From CAZNYG01 sp964577205 (lineage in GTDB: Bacteria; Elusimicrobiota; Endomicrobiia; Endomicrobiales; CAIRNS01), in NCBI GenBank assembly GCA_964577205.1, contig CAZNYG010000001.1, positions 58,541 to 122,540 of the forward strand: 64,000 nt of DNA. The letters run 5' to 3'. The position numbers and the translations under genes were made by a program. Below are positions 34,872 through 43,505 of this stretch, piece after piece. The notes below the pieces were generated by a model. The model made no database searches, was not told where the DNA came from, and worked only from the letters and a program-made list of their open reading frames with translations. Positions within the stretch are counted from its first letter, which is position 1, and each line of letters begins with the position of its first letter.

Positions 34872-37800
34872 CTACCGGAATGATTTCCCGCAATTCGTGC
34901 AGAAACGCAGACGTTTTCCCGGCGGAAGAATATATTCTTTTTTGCAGAAAGGGCAGACGATCGTCTGCCCCTGTTGTTGCGTAGCCGGCACGGACGGTTC
35001 TTTGATGATGGGCTTGACGGCGTCCGGCGACGGTTTTTTCATTTCCCAGAACGACGGGCCCGGAGAATCGTTCGATGCGCCCGCGCCGGCATTAACGGCG
35101 GTCTGGGTCGATACTGGCACATCGGGCGAAAGAACAGCCGTTATTTCGTCATGTTTTCCTGGAGGCAGCTTGCGCTCGAACGTTTTTTCAAGGTATCCTT
35201 TAGCGACGATCCGCACCGTTCCCGGGCCACGTTTGACCTCGCCTTCCCACTCGCCGTCCTGGTTCGATCTTCCGATCACCTTGTTCTGGTACCATATGAA
35301 CGCTTCCGGTATCGGCTGCTCGGACTTCTCTTCTCTGACCGCCACTTTCAGCCGCGGTTCTTCATATTCAAGGTCGCCGAAGAAAAGGCTTTTGTCGGCT
35401 ATATCGACGTTTGAATACGTCATGGGTTTGAATCCGTTGCCGCCGGTAAAGGTAACACGGTACGCGCCCACCGGCAACGCCAGCCGCACCGGCCGCGACG
35501 GTGATATTTCCCTCGTTATGGACAAGCCCTGTCCGGAGATCCGCAGGGAGGTCAGGAAGGCCTCCTCATGATTCTCGCGCGAACGCACTTTGAACACGAC
35601 AAAACGTTTCAGCCGGGCGATCACTTCGGTATCACCTTTAGCGTCGACACTGAAAGCGTGGCTCGTTTCTTCGTATTTGCCTTCGGGATCCATGTAACGG
35701 ACGCGGTACTCTCCGCATTTCAGCGTGGCGACCAGCGGCGTTTTTCCGCGTTCCTGGCTTTCGTTATCAAGATGCACCAGCATGCCCTGCGGCACCGAGT
35801 TTATCGTGATCTTCTTGAAGAGGCTGCCCACGAGGGCAAAAACGCTCTCGTTGTTACTGTTGATTATCTCGTACGTCCAGTATTTCGTGTCGACGCCGCT
35901 GAACATCTCGGGGATGCTGGACCGGGTGAAATCGATATTGCACTGCCCGTCCCTGGCTTCCTTGGCCAGGGATCCCAGTTCTTCAAAACCGTCCAAAGTA
36001 AGCCGGATCGTATGTTCTCCGGAAGTAAGCTCGCCTTTCCATGGCGTCGTCCGGAACTTGTTCCCATCGACATAGATCTCCGCGCCGGGAGGGTTTGAGT
36101 TGATGCTCATCGCGAAATCGAATGACAGCGTGATCTGCTGCTGTTTCTGCGATCCCTTCGGCTGGTCTTCCACTCTCACGACCCTTTCCAGCGTCTTGAA
36201 GCTTTCTTTTGTCGCGGTAATGACATACGTGCCGGCGGGGATCTTCCTGAGGGGTATCGGATTGATGGAGTCTACGTTATTGAGGATCATCTTGCCGTCC
36301 CTGGTCTTCATACTGACCAGTGCGCCGCCCGGCACCGTAGTTATGACGACGTCCGGAGGATACAGGCGCGAGTAGATGTTCTTTCCCATGGGAGTCAGCT
36401 GAGTGTACACGTCCAGAACAAAGAACACTATCGCGAAAACAGCCAGAGCGACGGCGCCGCGTATAACCCTTGTCCGGTACACACGGAACTTGTTGACCAG
36501 CCAGTCCCCCACTTCTTCAAACACCGTCTTTCCCTTGTCCTCTGCCGGGCCACGCAGGTCCAGCGCGCCGTGCGCCTTTTGAAAAGGAGGTGTCATAATT
36601 TCAGGGGCGGCGGGAACCGCGGGTTCGTCAGCCTGGGGGGGCGCGGTTTCATTGGCGGCTTCCGGTTCCGTCCCGGCCGGCATGGCCGGCTGAAGCGTCT
36701 CCTGTTCCGGATGTGTCACCTGTGCCAATTGTTCAGCAGCGGCTGGGATACCGCCGGATATTTCCTGCTCCTGTCTCTCCTCGGCCACGGGTTCCGTTGT
36801 GTCGGAGCCGGGCTCGATATCGTTCTTCTCACCCACAATGAAGTCACGGCAGAGAAGCTTCAGTATGGAACCGTCGTTCTTGGCGTCCTGCAGCGTCAGC
36901 TGTTTGACCCAGTTGGTCGATTCATTCTCCCTGCCGACCTCTTCCGGCAGAGAGACCCGCATGAACGTGGCGAGGTCTTCGGTCAATTCTTCCGTTTCCC
37001 TGCCTCTCAGCAGACGGCGCAGGTCGCGGAACATCTCGATAGCTTTTTGATAGCGCTTTTCCCGGTCTTTCGCCAGGGCCTTCCCCAGCACGTCCAGCAG
37101 ACCTTCCGGAATGCGCCGCGCCGAAAGTGCCGCGGGATTGAACTTTTCGGAAATGACCTGCTCTTTTATCTCTTCGGGCTGCCCTTTGTACAACGGGCCT
37201 CCGGCAAGCATCTCGTAAAGTACGAGCCCTACAGAGAAGATATCCGAACGGTGGTCGATATCTGCCAGCCCGCGGATCTGCTCCGGAGACATGTACGCGT
37301 ATTTCCCGGTCACAACGCGCTGTTTCAGCCCTCCGTTCAGTTCCTCAGCGGTTTTCGCTATCCCGAAATCAGAAAGTTTTATGCCGCCTTCGAACGAAAT
37401 GATGATGTTCCCGGGAGAAATGTCACGATAAACGATTCCGTAGGGGGCGCCGGTGATCGGATCTTTAGCCTGGCGGTTCGCGTAATCCAGCGCTTTCAGT
37501 ATGCTGCTGGTAATAAGGACGCACAATTCCCAGGGGACAGGCTTTTCGGCGGCGGAACACTTGCGCACCAGTTTTTCGAGATCGCTCCCGCCGACGTAGT
37601 CCATCATGATGAAATGGGATCCGTTGGTCGCTTTCCAGAAATGCTGGACCCTGACGATATTGTCGTGAATGATGTTCTTGGAGATCAACGCCTCCTTGTA
37701 GAACATCTCGATGTATTTTGACTGGTTGTAATCCTTCAGCAGTTCCTTGACGGCGACAAAATTCCGGAGGCTGAAGTCGTACGCCTTCCATACAACGCCG

Positions 37801-37883
37801 AAACCTCCTCTCCCGATCAGCTGGAGCGTCAGATACTGTTCGTTGATCAGTGTTCGCTGCGTGTCCGGAATAGTGTCAGACAT
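34872..37883 (-). CDS. Hanks-type Ser/Thr kinase with PEGA domains and zinc ribbon
   Basis: 1003 residues. Kinase domain about 18-290: glycine loop GRGGFGVVWK (from 24), Lys46 in VAVKELL, catalytic loop YRDISPGN (Tyr for the usual His; Asp and Asn kept), DFGIAK and the APE-like SPEQIRG. A Pro/Glu/Ala-rich linker, one membrane helix (about 473-493), then several PEGA-like beta domains (NSNPPGAEIYVDGNKFRTTP, NSVPQGMLVHLDNE) and at the very end a two-CxxC zinc ribbon (CPFCKK ... CTNCGK). First gene of its operon behind a strong promoter. It should phosphorylate Thr/Ser on partners read by the FHA protein. Confidence 0.95.
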   Translation of the reverse strand: MSDTIPDTQRTLINEQYLTLQLIGRGGFGVVWKAYDFSLRNFVAVKELLKDYNQSKYIEMFYKEALISKNIIHDNIVRVQHFWKATNGSHFIMMDYVGGSDLEKLVRKCSAAEKPVPWELCVLITSSILKALDYANRQAKDPITGAPYGIVYRDISPGNIIISFEGGIKLSDFGIAKTAEELNGGLKQRVVTGKYAYMSPEQIRGLADIDHRSDIFSVGLVLYEMLAGGPLYKGQPEEIKEQVISEKFNPAALSARRIPEGLLDVLGKALAKDREKRYQKAIEMFRDLRRLLRGRETEELTEDLATFMRVSLPEEVGRENESTNWVKQLTLQDAKNDGSILKLLCRDFIVGEKNDIEPGSDTTEPVAEERQEQEISGGIPAAAEQLAQVTHPEQETLQPAMPAGTEPEAANETAPPQADEPAVPAAPEIMTPPFQKAHGALDLRGPAEDKGKTVFEEVGDWLVNKFRVYRTRVIRGAVALAVFAIVFFVLDVYTQLTPMGKNIYSRLYPPDVVITTVPGGALVSMKTRDGKMILNNVDSINPIPLRKIPAGTYVITATKESFKTLERVVRVEDQPKGSQKQQQITLSFDFAMSINSNPPGAEIYVDGNKFRTTPWKGELTSGEHTIRLTLDGFEELGSLAKEARDGQCNIDFTRSSIPEMFSGVDTKYWTYEIINSNNESVFALVGSLFKKITINSVPQGMLVHLDNESQERGKTPLVATLKCGEYRVRYMDPEGKYEETSHAFSVDAKGDTEVIARLKRFVVFKVRSRENHEEAFLTSLRISGQGLSITREISPSRPVRLALPVGAYRVTFTGGNGFKPMTYSNVDIADKSLFFGDLEYEEPRLKVAVREEKSEQPIPEAFIWYQNKVIGRSNQDGEWEGEVKRGPGTVRIVAKGYLEKTFERKLPPGKHDEITAVLSPDVPVSTQTAVNAGAGASNDSPGPSFWEMKKPSPDAVKPIIKEPSVPATQQQGQTIVCPFCKKEYILPPGKRLRFCTNCGKSFR

Positions 37884-38052
37884 TTTTTTGTGCCCTCGAT
37901 CCTGCGATAAATGTTGATGAGAGAATGGGTAAATGGAAGCTCACTTGAGGAATGCGGAAGGAAAAATCGAAGTGATTAAAATGCCGTTTGTTTATAAGCA
38001 TTTTCGGATTATATCAACGCGTCCTTTTCATTGAAAAATCGCACTGGTAATA

Positions 38053-38081
38053 ACTATAGCAGACAAACGCCCGTTTGTCAA
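38053..38081 (-). promoter_or_regulatory. Promoter of the kinase operon
   Basis: On the minus strand TTGACA (38076-38081), 17-bp spacer, TATAGT (38053-38058), about 170 bp before the kinase start in an AT-rich gap. It is the best promoter match in the window and carries a long dyad (next entry). Confidence 0.85.
38062..38079. promoter_or_regulatory. Operator-like dyad in the kinase promoter
   Basis: GACAAACG-CC-CGTTTGTC has perfect 8-bp arms and covers the -35 box and most of the spacer. A dimeric regulator bound here would block or remodel the promoter. The regulator is unknown; no gene for a classical repressor is adjacent. Confidence 0.7.
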
Positions 38082-38127
38082 GTTTTTCAAATATTTTTCA
38101 GTATCAGCCAGGCGCGGTGGCGGTGAT

Positions 38128-39045
38128 TCAGGCAATGCCTTTCTCCTTAAGGTAGGTGATACTGGCCCGGACTTCAGCCGGCGTTGAGCGCGCGTGCGCT
38201 TCAACGACTTTGACGGCGGTGTCCTTAACGAACGGCGTTATGACGGAAAAATCGAAGTCGCCGCTGCCCGGAGCGAAGTGATCGGCCATCTTGCGCAGAT
38301 CGTGAAGGTGGAAGCCGACGATCCTTTCCTCCGCCGCCCGCAGATAGTCGGTATGCCGGGGTATCCAGCCCTGACGGACGAAAACCTCGGCGTGCCCCGT
38401 GTCGTGCCAGTATCCGATGTGGGGGTCGGGATATTTTTCCAGAAGGGCCGGCACTTCACCAAGGTCCGGGATCTCATGCAGGAAGAACCGGTTCTCGAGG
38501 CCCAGGATAATATTCTTGTCAACCGCTCGAGGCAGCACGGCATCGAAGCTCCGGAAAAGGTTATCGAGAAAACGAGGTGCCTGCCTCCGGCGGTCTTCAA
38601 TAATGGCCTGCTCGTAATTCCGGTAGAGCCGCCCTTCTCGGCCGAACTGCAAAATATACTTAAAGAATTCCCGGCCGCTGGGGTCGGTTTCCACCTCGCC
38701 TGAATGTATTACTACCGCCCGGGCCCCGAGGCGCGCGGCCCAGTCTATGGTGGCCAGCGTGTTCTCGACGGCTTTGCGGCGTTCGTCTTCATCTTCGGAC
38801 GTCAGGTGATAGCCCGAAAAAACCGTGCGGCCTTCCGGAATATGTTCGAGCGCCGGGCAGTAGTTGTGCAGGCTGCTGATGGTGATCTGCCCTTTCTCGA
38901 CCGAGACCGCGATCTCATTCATCCAGGACGCGGGTATTTCGACGTTGAGTTCGAGCGCCTGGAATCCCAGTTTACCCGCTTCGGCCAGAAGTTTTTTCCA
39001 TGATCGCGAGCGGGCGCAATTGAAGGCGGTTGAAAGCGATAGCAT
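38128..39045 (-). CDS. Sugar-phosphate isomerase/epimerase-like TIM-barrel protein
   Basis: 305 residues of the AP endonuclease 2/xylose isomerase-like barrel superfamily. Possible metal ligands: Glu in LGLENRFFLHE, Asp/His in GYWHDTGHAEV, His in VGFHLHDLR. The start follows AGGGA. It lies 5 bp after scpB, with no functional link visible. Substrate unknown; a DNA-repair endonuclease IV is less likely because the zinc-site pattern differs. Confidence 0.85.
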   Translation of the reverse strand: MLSLSTAFNCARSRSWKKLLAEAGKLGFQALELNVEIPASWMNEIAVSVEKGQITISSLHNYCPALEHIPEGRTVFSGYHLTSEDEDERRKAVENTLATIDWAARLGARAVVIHSGEVETDPSGREFFKYILQFGREGRLYRNYEQAIIEDRRRQAPRFLDNLFRSFDAVLPRAVDKNIILGLENRFFLHEIPDLGEVPALLEKYPDPHIGYWHDTGHAEVFVRQGWIPRHTDYLRAAEERIVGFHLHDLRKMADHFAPGSGDFDFSVITPFVKDTAVKVVEAHARSTPAEVRASITYLKEKGIA

Positions 39046-39050
39046 GACGG

Positions 39051-39779
39051 TTATTCCCTGTTCTCTTCAGGCGGGAGGCCTGGTACCGGATCCGGCGCGT
39101 GTCCGGGCCCGGCAGGAGAGTCAGCCGACGGGGATGTATCGGAAGGCGCTTCTTCCGGATTCGCCGGGCCGGGATCCTGCTCCGTTGCACCGGGCTGCTC
39201 GAAAAGCATTTCCTGAGAAGCCGGCGTTTCCCCCGTCTGCGTATCGGCGGATCCTTCCTGCGCGGTATCGGTTATCGAAGGCAGCTCGCTCAGGTGCGTC
39301 AGGCCGAAATGCCGCAGGAACTCCTGCGTAGTCCCGTAGAGGAGAGGACGGCCTATGGTCTCTTTCCTGCCGACGATCTTTATCAGTTTGCGCTCAAGCA
39401 GGGTCTCGACGACACCCGAGACCTCGACGCCGCGGATCTCTTCGATCTCGGAACGGGTTATAGGCTGTTTGTACGCGATAACCGACAGCGTTTCGAGGGC
39501 CGACGTGGAAAGCTTTATCACGGTCTTTTCCCGGTACAACTTGCGTATCCACGGACTGAATTCCCTCCGCGTTGCGAACTGCCAGCCTCCGGCGATGAAT
39601 TTCAGTTCCATCGGGCTCAGCCGGGCGGCATAGTCCGCGCCGATCTCCCTGACAACGGCCTCAAGGCCGTGGCTGCCGGCCGTTTCTCCGAGAACGGCCT
39701 GAAGCGTCTCGATGCTGACTGGCTGGTCCGCTACGTACAATAAAGCTTCAACGATGCTCTTGATCTCCTGAAGTTCCAT
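39051..39779 (-). CDS. scpB: Segregation and condensation protein B
   Basis: 242 residues. Two winged-helix domains (about 1-175) with the family motifs EALLYVADQPVS, LSTSALETLSVIAYKQPITR and RGVEVSGVVETLLER, and GRPLLYGTTQEFLRHFGL. The C-terminal 65 residues are a disordered Pro/Glu/Gly-rich tail. ScpB binds ScpA, and the pair works with SMC in chromosome condensation. scpA is 12 bp upstream. Confidence 0.97.
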   Translation of the reverse strand: MELQEIKSIVEALLYVADQPVSIETLQAVLGETAGSHGLEAVVREIGADYAARLSPMELKFIAGGWQFATRREFSPWIRKLYREKTVIKLSTSALETLSVIAYKQPITRSEIEEIRGVEVSGVVETLLERKLIKIVGRKETIGRPLLYGTTQEFLRHFGLTHLSELPSITDTAQEGSADTQTGETPASQEMLFEQPGATEQDPGPANPEEAPSDTSPSADSPAGPGHAPDPVPGLPPEENRE

Positions 39780-39791
39780 ATCATTCCCCGG

Positions 39792-40562
39792 TTATAGGTT
39801 TGTTCCAGCGTCAGCGCCGGTTTCAGCAGTTCCCGCGCCGGGTTCTTCGGCCGGGGCGGCCGGCTGGTCATCGCCGGTACGGTAAATGCGTATCTCATCA
39901 AAAAGATGCGACTGCCTTCCTGCTATCTGCTTCAGGCGTATCAGTTCGAGTACTGCCATAAAACAAACGATGAGGTCGTGCCGGGTCGGCTGATGCTTCA
40001 GGATCTCCGAGAACGTTATGAAGGAGCGGCCTTCGAACAGATCCATGATCTGCCGGATCTTCTCTTCGATCGGGATCTCTTTGTAGACGATCTCCCTGAT
40101 GTCTTTTGGCAGTTCCTTCAGGACAGCCCTGAAGCCGTCCATCAGCTCGAAGAGCGAGACGTCGAGGACGAACTCTTCCTTGTCGAACACGGGCGGATGA
40201 CGGTAATAATACTGCGAGCACTCGATCTCCTTTACCGCCATGACCTGCGCGACTTCCTTGAACTTCTGGTATTCGTAAAGTTTCGCTTTCAGTTCTTCCA
40301 GGGGATCCGGACCATCGTCCTGTTCGGTTTCCGGCGAAGGAAGCAGCATGCGCGCCTTGATCTGCATAAGCGTTGAGGCCATGACGAGGAACTCGCCCGC
40401 GATCTCCAGGTTCAGCTCCTTCATCAGGTCGAGGCACGCCAGATATTCCGCAGTGATGCCTGCGATAGGTATGTCAGCTATCTCAAGGTCGTTTTTCCGG
40501 ATCAGATAAAGAAGGAGATCGAGGGGGCCTTCGAATATTTCCAGGTGGACATCATAGGTCAT
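39792..40562 (-). CDS. scpA: Segregation and condensation protein A
   Basis: 256 residues. The kleisin N-terminus FEGPLDLLLYLIRKNDLEIA and LVMASTLMQIKARMLLP are typical; the C-terminal winged helix has FSEILKHQPTRHDLIVCFMA and LELIRLKQI. A disordered Pro/Ala/Glu tail ends the protein. ScpA bridges the SMC heads. The start overlaps the trpS stop by 4 nt. smc is not in the window. Confidence 0.97.
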   Translation of the reverse strand: MTYDVHLEIFEGPLDLLLYLIRKNDLEIADIPIAGITAEYLACLDLMKELNLEIAGEFLVMASTLMQIKARMLLPSPETEQDDGPDPLEELKAKLYEYQKFKEVAQVMAVKEIECSQYYYRHPPVFDKEEFVLDVSLFELMDGFRAVLKELPKDIREIVYKEIPIEEKIRQIMDLFEGRSFITFSEILKHQPTRHDLIVCFMAVLELIRLKQIAGRQSHLFDEIRIYRTGDDQPAAPAEEPGAGTAETGADAGTNL

Positions 40563-41536
40563 AAACGTATCGCCCTGCGGACGTCTTCCATTGTCCGCGC
40601 CGCAGTTTCACAGGCTTTCCGCGCGCCTTCTTCCAGGATCCTGTCTACGGATCCCGCGTCAGCACTTATCGCCCTGCGTTTTTCGGCCATGGGAGCGATC
40701 GCCGCCGTCATAAGCTCAACGAGCTGTTTTTTGCACGCGACGCATCCGACGCCGCCCGCCTTGCATTCTTCCTTTCTGCCGGAGGCGCCCGTGTTGTAAA
40801 GTTCGTGGAACGCGAACACGACGCAGCCTTCGGGATGCCCCGGATCGCTCGCTCTCATGCGCGAGGGATCGGTGAACATCAGCTGGACCTTGCGCCTTAT
40901 CTCGTCAGGGCCTTCCGCCAAAGTGATCGCGTTGCCGTAGGATTTGGACATCTTCCGCGTGTCCAGGCCCGGCACGCGGGCCGCTTTCGTGAGGATCGCC
41001 TGAGGCTCGGGAAAAACATCGCCGTAGAAATTCGCGAAACGGCGGCATATCTCGCGCGTCAGTTCCAGATGCGGCAGCTGATCCTCGCCTACCGGGACCG
41101 CGTCGGCCTTGTAGATCAGTATATCGGCGGCCTGCAGAACGGGATAGCCGAGGAACCCGATATTATGAAGGTCCTTGTTCTTGATCTCTTTCAGCTGCTC
41201 CTTGTACGTTGGGCAGCGGAACAGCCAGCCCAGCGGCGTTATCATTGAAAGCAGAAGGAATAGTTCGGCATGTTCACGCACGTCGGATTGACGGAATATA
41301 ACGCTTTTTTCCGGATCGATTCCGACCGTCAGCCAGTCGATGACCATCTCCCGGGTATTCTCCCTGACATGGGACGTGTCGGCGTAATCAGTGGTCAGAG
41401 CGTGCCAGTCGGCCACCATGAAAAAACACCGGTATTCATCCTGCAGAGCCACCCAGTTCTTAAGCGCGCCGAAGTAGTGGCCCAGATGCAGTTTGCCGGT
41501 AGGCCTCATACCGGAGAGGATGCGTCTCTTTGTCAT
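40559..41536 (-). CDS. trpS: Tryptophanyl-tRNA synthetase
   Basis: 325 residues, normal for bacterial TrpRS. Class I signatures are a HIGH-like LHLGHYFGAL near residue 17 and KMSKSYGNAI. GEDQLPHLELTREI and the C-terminal MTAAIAPMAEKRR also fit. The CxxC segments AGGVGCVACKK and the Cys-rich context are normal for a subset of TrpRS. No T-box or attenuator has room upstream, as the M50 gene stops 12 bp before. Confidence 0.97.
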   Translation of the reverse strand: MTKRRILSGMRPTGKLHLGHYFGALKNWVALQDEYRCFFMVADWHALTTDYADTSHVRENTREMVIDWLTVGIDPEKSVIFRQSDVREHAELFLLLSMITPLGWLFRCPTYKEQLKEIKNKDLHNIGFLGYPVLQAADILIYKADAVPVGEDQLPHLELTREICRRFANFYGDVFPEPQAILTKAARVPGLDTRKMSKSYGNAITLAEGPDEIRRKVQLMFTDPSRMRASDPGHPEGCVVFAFHELYNTGASGRKEECKAGGVGCVACKKQLVELMTAAIAPMAEKRRAISADAGSVDRILEEGARKACETAARTMEDVRRAIRL

Positions 41537-41548
41537 TGCGTTCTCTTT

Positions 41549-42184
41549 TCAGTAGTATGCCAGGCCGCCGCCGAAGATAACGATCAGAAAATTGACGATG
41601 GGGCCGAGGATCCGCCAGAAAATGCCGGACGACAGAAGGATTATGATGATAAAGAAACCGTACGGCTCAAGCTGGCTGTAGCGGTACGCCATGTTCGAAG
41701 GGAGCAGTCCCATCAGAACTTTGCTTCCGTCGAGAGGCGGCACGGGGAAAAGGTTGAACACGGGGAGAATGATATTGATGAAAAGTACCAGCCGGAAGAA
41801 TTCATACAGGGAAGCGGCCAGCGGCGCGGGAAACGCCGTGACGCTGCGGATGAGCCACATGCAGGCGGAAGCGGCGACCGCCAGAAGAATATTGGAAAGC
41901 GGGCCCGCCAGCGAGACCCAGATGATATCCTTCTCAGGATCGTTGAGACGGTAGGTATTGACCGGCACCGGTTTAGCCCAGCCGAAAACAGGCGCGCCGG
42001 TAACGATCGCCAGCACTGGAAGTATGATCGTTCCGAACATGTCTATATGGGGGATCGGGTTGAACGTCAACCTTCCCATGGCCCGCGCTGTATCGTCCCC
42101 CCTGCGCTCAGCCATCCAGCCGTGCGCTACTTCGTGCAGTATCACCGAAAACAGCAGCACCGGGATCTGTATCAGTAAATTCAT
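41549..42184 (-). CDS. Site-2 protease-like M50 family membrane protein
   Basis: 211 residues with about five membrane helices. The zinc motif HEVAHGWMAERRGD is near the N-terminus and the second site NLFPVPPLDGSKVLMG near residue 150. This short form lacks PDZ or CBS domains. It often sits by trpS and scpAB, as here; natural substrates are unknown. The Shine-Dalgarno AGGGAAG lies inside the previous gene. Confidence 0.92.
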   Translation of the reverse strand: MNLLIQIPVLLFSVILHEVAHGWMAERRGDDTARAMGRLTFNPIPHIDMFGTIILPVLAIVTGAPVFGWAKPVPVNTYRLNDPEKDIIWVSLAGPLSNILLAVAASACMWLIRSVTAFPAPLAASLYEFFRLVLFINIILPVFNLFPVPPLDGSKVLMGLLPSNMAYRYSQLEPYGFFIIIILLSSGIFWRILGPIVNFLIVIFGGGLAYY

Positions 42185-42659
42185 CGCTCTTCCCTGTAGG
42201 TTCCGCCAAGATCAAATTTTCGTTATTGTAACTTTTTCCCGGCGGTATTGTCAATCCCGGCATGACGGTGATCCGCACGATCCCGGGCACATGCAGGGGT
42301 TCCAATCCGATCCTCATTTCTTCGCGCAGCAGTTCAGCATGCCTGCGCGCGGTTTCCGTCCTATTTGCCCGTACCTGTCTGTATACCGCGGCTCCTGCGG
42401 CCGCTGCCGCCACAACCAGTACCGGCAGAGGCCAGCCGCCTTTTTTTGCCATGGCCACGCCTTCCGGACCGGCAAGCCATATGCCGCAGGCAAGCATGAC
42501 CCAGGACAATCCGTAAACCCCGGTTCCCGCAAGGCACCACAACTTGCAGCGGGTTTTGCGGTAAAGGACCATTCCGGCGATAACTCCCCCCCAGCCCAGG
42601 GGATAGTTGGCCGCGATGAGTACCATTCCGGCTGTAAACCGCCAGGTAAAAGTTTCCAT
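42108..42659 (-). CDS. Small unknown membrane protein
   Basis: 183 residues; family not recognised. Three hydrophobic segments (about 8-32, 42-64 and 74-93) are followed by a soluble C-terminal part with a beta segment, GIVRITVMPGLTIP. Its last 77 bp overlap the M50 gene in another frame, unusually long for this window, so either the C-terminus is overextended by a frameshift or the overlap is real. Codon-like composition and the hydrophobic pattern support coding. Confidence 0.55.
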   Translation of the reverse strand: METFTWRFTAGMVLIAANYPLGWGGVIAGMVLYRKTRCKLWCLAGTGVYGLSWVMLACGIWLAGPEGVAMAKKGGWPLPVLVVAAAAAGAAVYRQVRANRTETARRHAELLREEMRIGLEPLHVPGIVRITVMPGLTIPPGKSYNNENLILAEPTGKSDEFTDTDPGAAVFGDTARSSARLDG

Positions 42660-42703
42660 TGTTCGCCCGAGTGTCTTCCCCGATGCTGTAAAGCGCGATG
42701 CCT

Positions 42704-43399
42704 TTAATGTTTGTCCTCAGCCGTAACTTTTCCGGCGCGGATCTTCTTTCCCTTGACAAGCTCTTTATCCAGCGTCCACCCCCGGTCTTTCGTGATCTGG
42801 CCCAGAAGCCGGCTGTATCGAGTGAGATGCCCGTTGTGCTGAATAAGAAGGCGCAGTCCCGAGAGTATCTGATCGCGCAGGCCTTTCGTTTCGAGAGGCA
42901 TCAGCGGAAGGCATTTGGGAAGTGAATGTTCGCGGGCCAGCGACGGGATAAGCGGTACCGGAGTCATGCCGAATTCCCGCGCGGTGTACTCCATGATCGC
43001 GACCTCGTCGTTCTCAGCCTCGTCTTCCCTGATTATGTTCACCAGGTCTTCCAGGCCGAAAAGCAGTACGGGCCGGTATTCTATGCGTTCTTCTTCGGGA
43101 GTGGCTGCGGTCGCGCGCGCGAAATCGTTTTCCATCCGTTCTTTCCAGCGCGCCGCTTCGCCGGCAAAACTCGCCGGATATACGAACGCGAGTATTTCGC
43201 TGGCTGAATCGTGATAGAGAAGGAAGTTTTCGGCATGGAAGATCTGGCCGCATTTCGGGCAGCACACCACATTGATCTCGCCGCACAGAAGGGCTTCCTT
43301 CAGCTCGGGGTCTTCGTTCGGATTGATCGAGTTCCAGAGTTCCGCTTCGAATTCTTCGCCGCAGGGACAGTGGATCTCTTCAAGTTTTGCTGTCGACAT
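42704..43399 (-). CDS. CpXC domain protein
   Basis: 231 residues. The N-terminal domain has the paired Cys motifs CPCGEEFEAE and CCPKCGQIFHAE of the CpXC family, probably a zinc-binding fold. The rest is mixed alpha/beta without known motifs (REDEAENDEVAIMEY) and ends in a basic helix. No function is established for the family. It stands between the TMTC-like gene and the small membrane protein. Confidence 0.85.
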   Translation of the reverse strand: MSTAKLEEIHCPCGEEFEAELWNSINPNEDPELKEALLCGEINVVCCPKCGQIFHAENFLLYHDSASEILAFVYPASFAGEAARWKERMENDFARATAATPEEERIEYRPVLLFGLEDLVNIIREDEAENDEVAIMEYTAREFGMTPVPLIPSLAREHSLPKCLPLMPLETKGLRDQILSGLRLLIQHNGHLTRYSRLLGQITKDRGWTLDKELVKGKKIRAGKVTAEDKH

Positions 43400-43505
43400 G
43401 CCGTTCCCGGTCCCGCGTTCTCTGTGGAGCAGTCTGCGGTTCTTTGCTATTTCTCCGCTTATTTTACCAGAATATTTACGTCAATGCAACCATCGCGGTT
43501 GCGCA

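Noticed and set aside
36570..37721. 383-codon open frame on the plus strand
   Set aside because: It is antisense to the kinase domain; the minus frame has intact kinase motifs, and the plus frame gives low-complexity Arg/Phe/Gly text.
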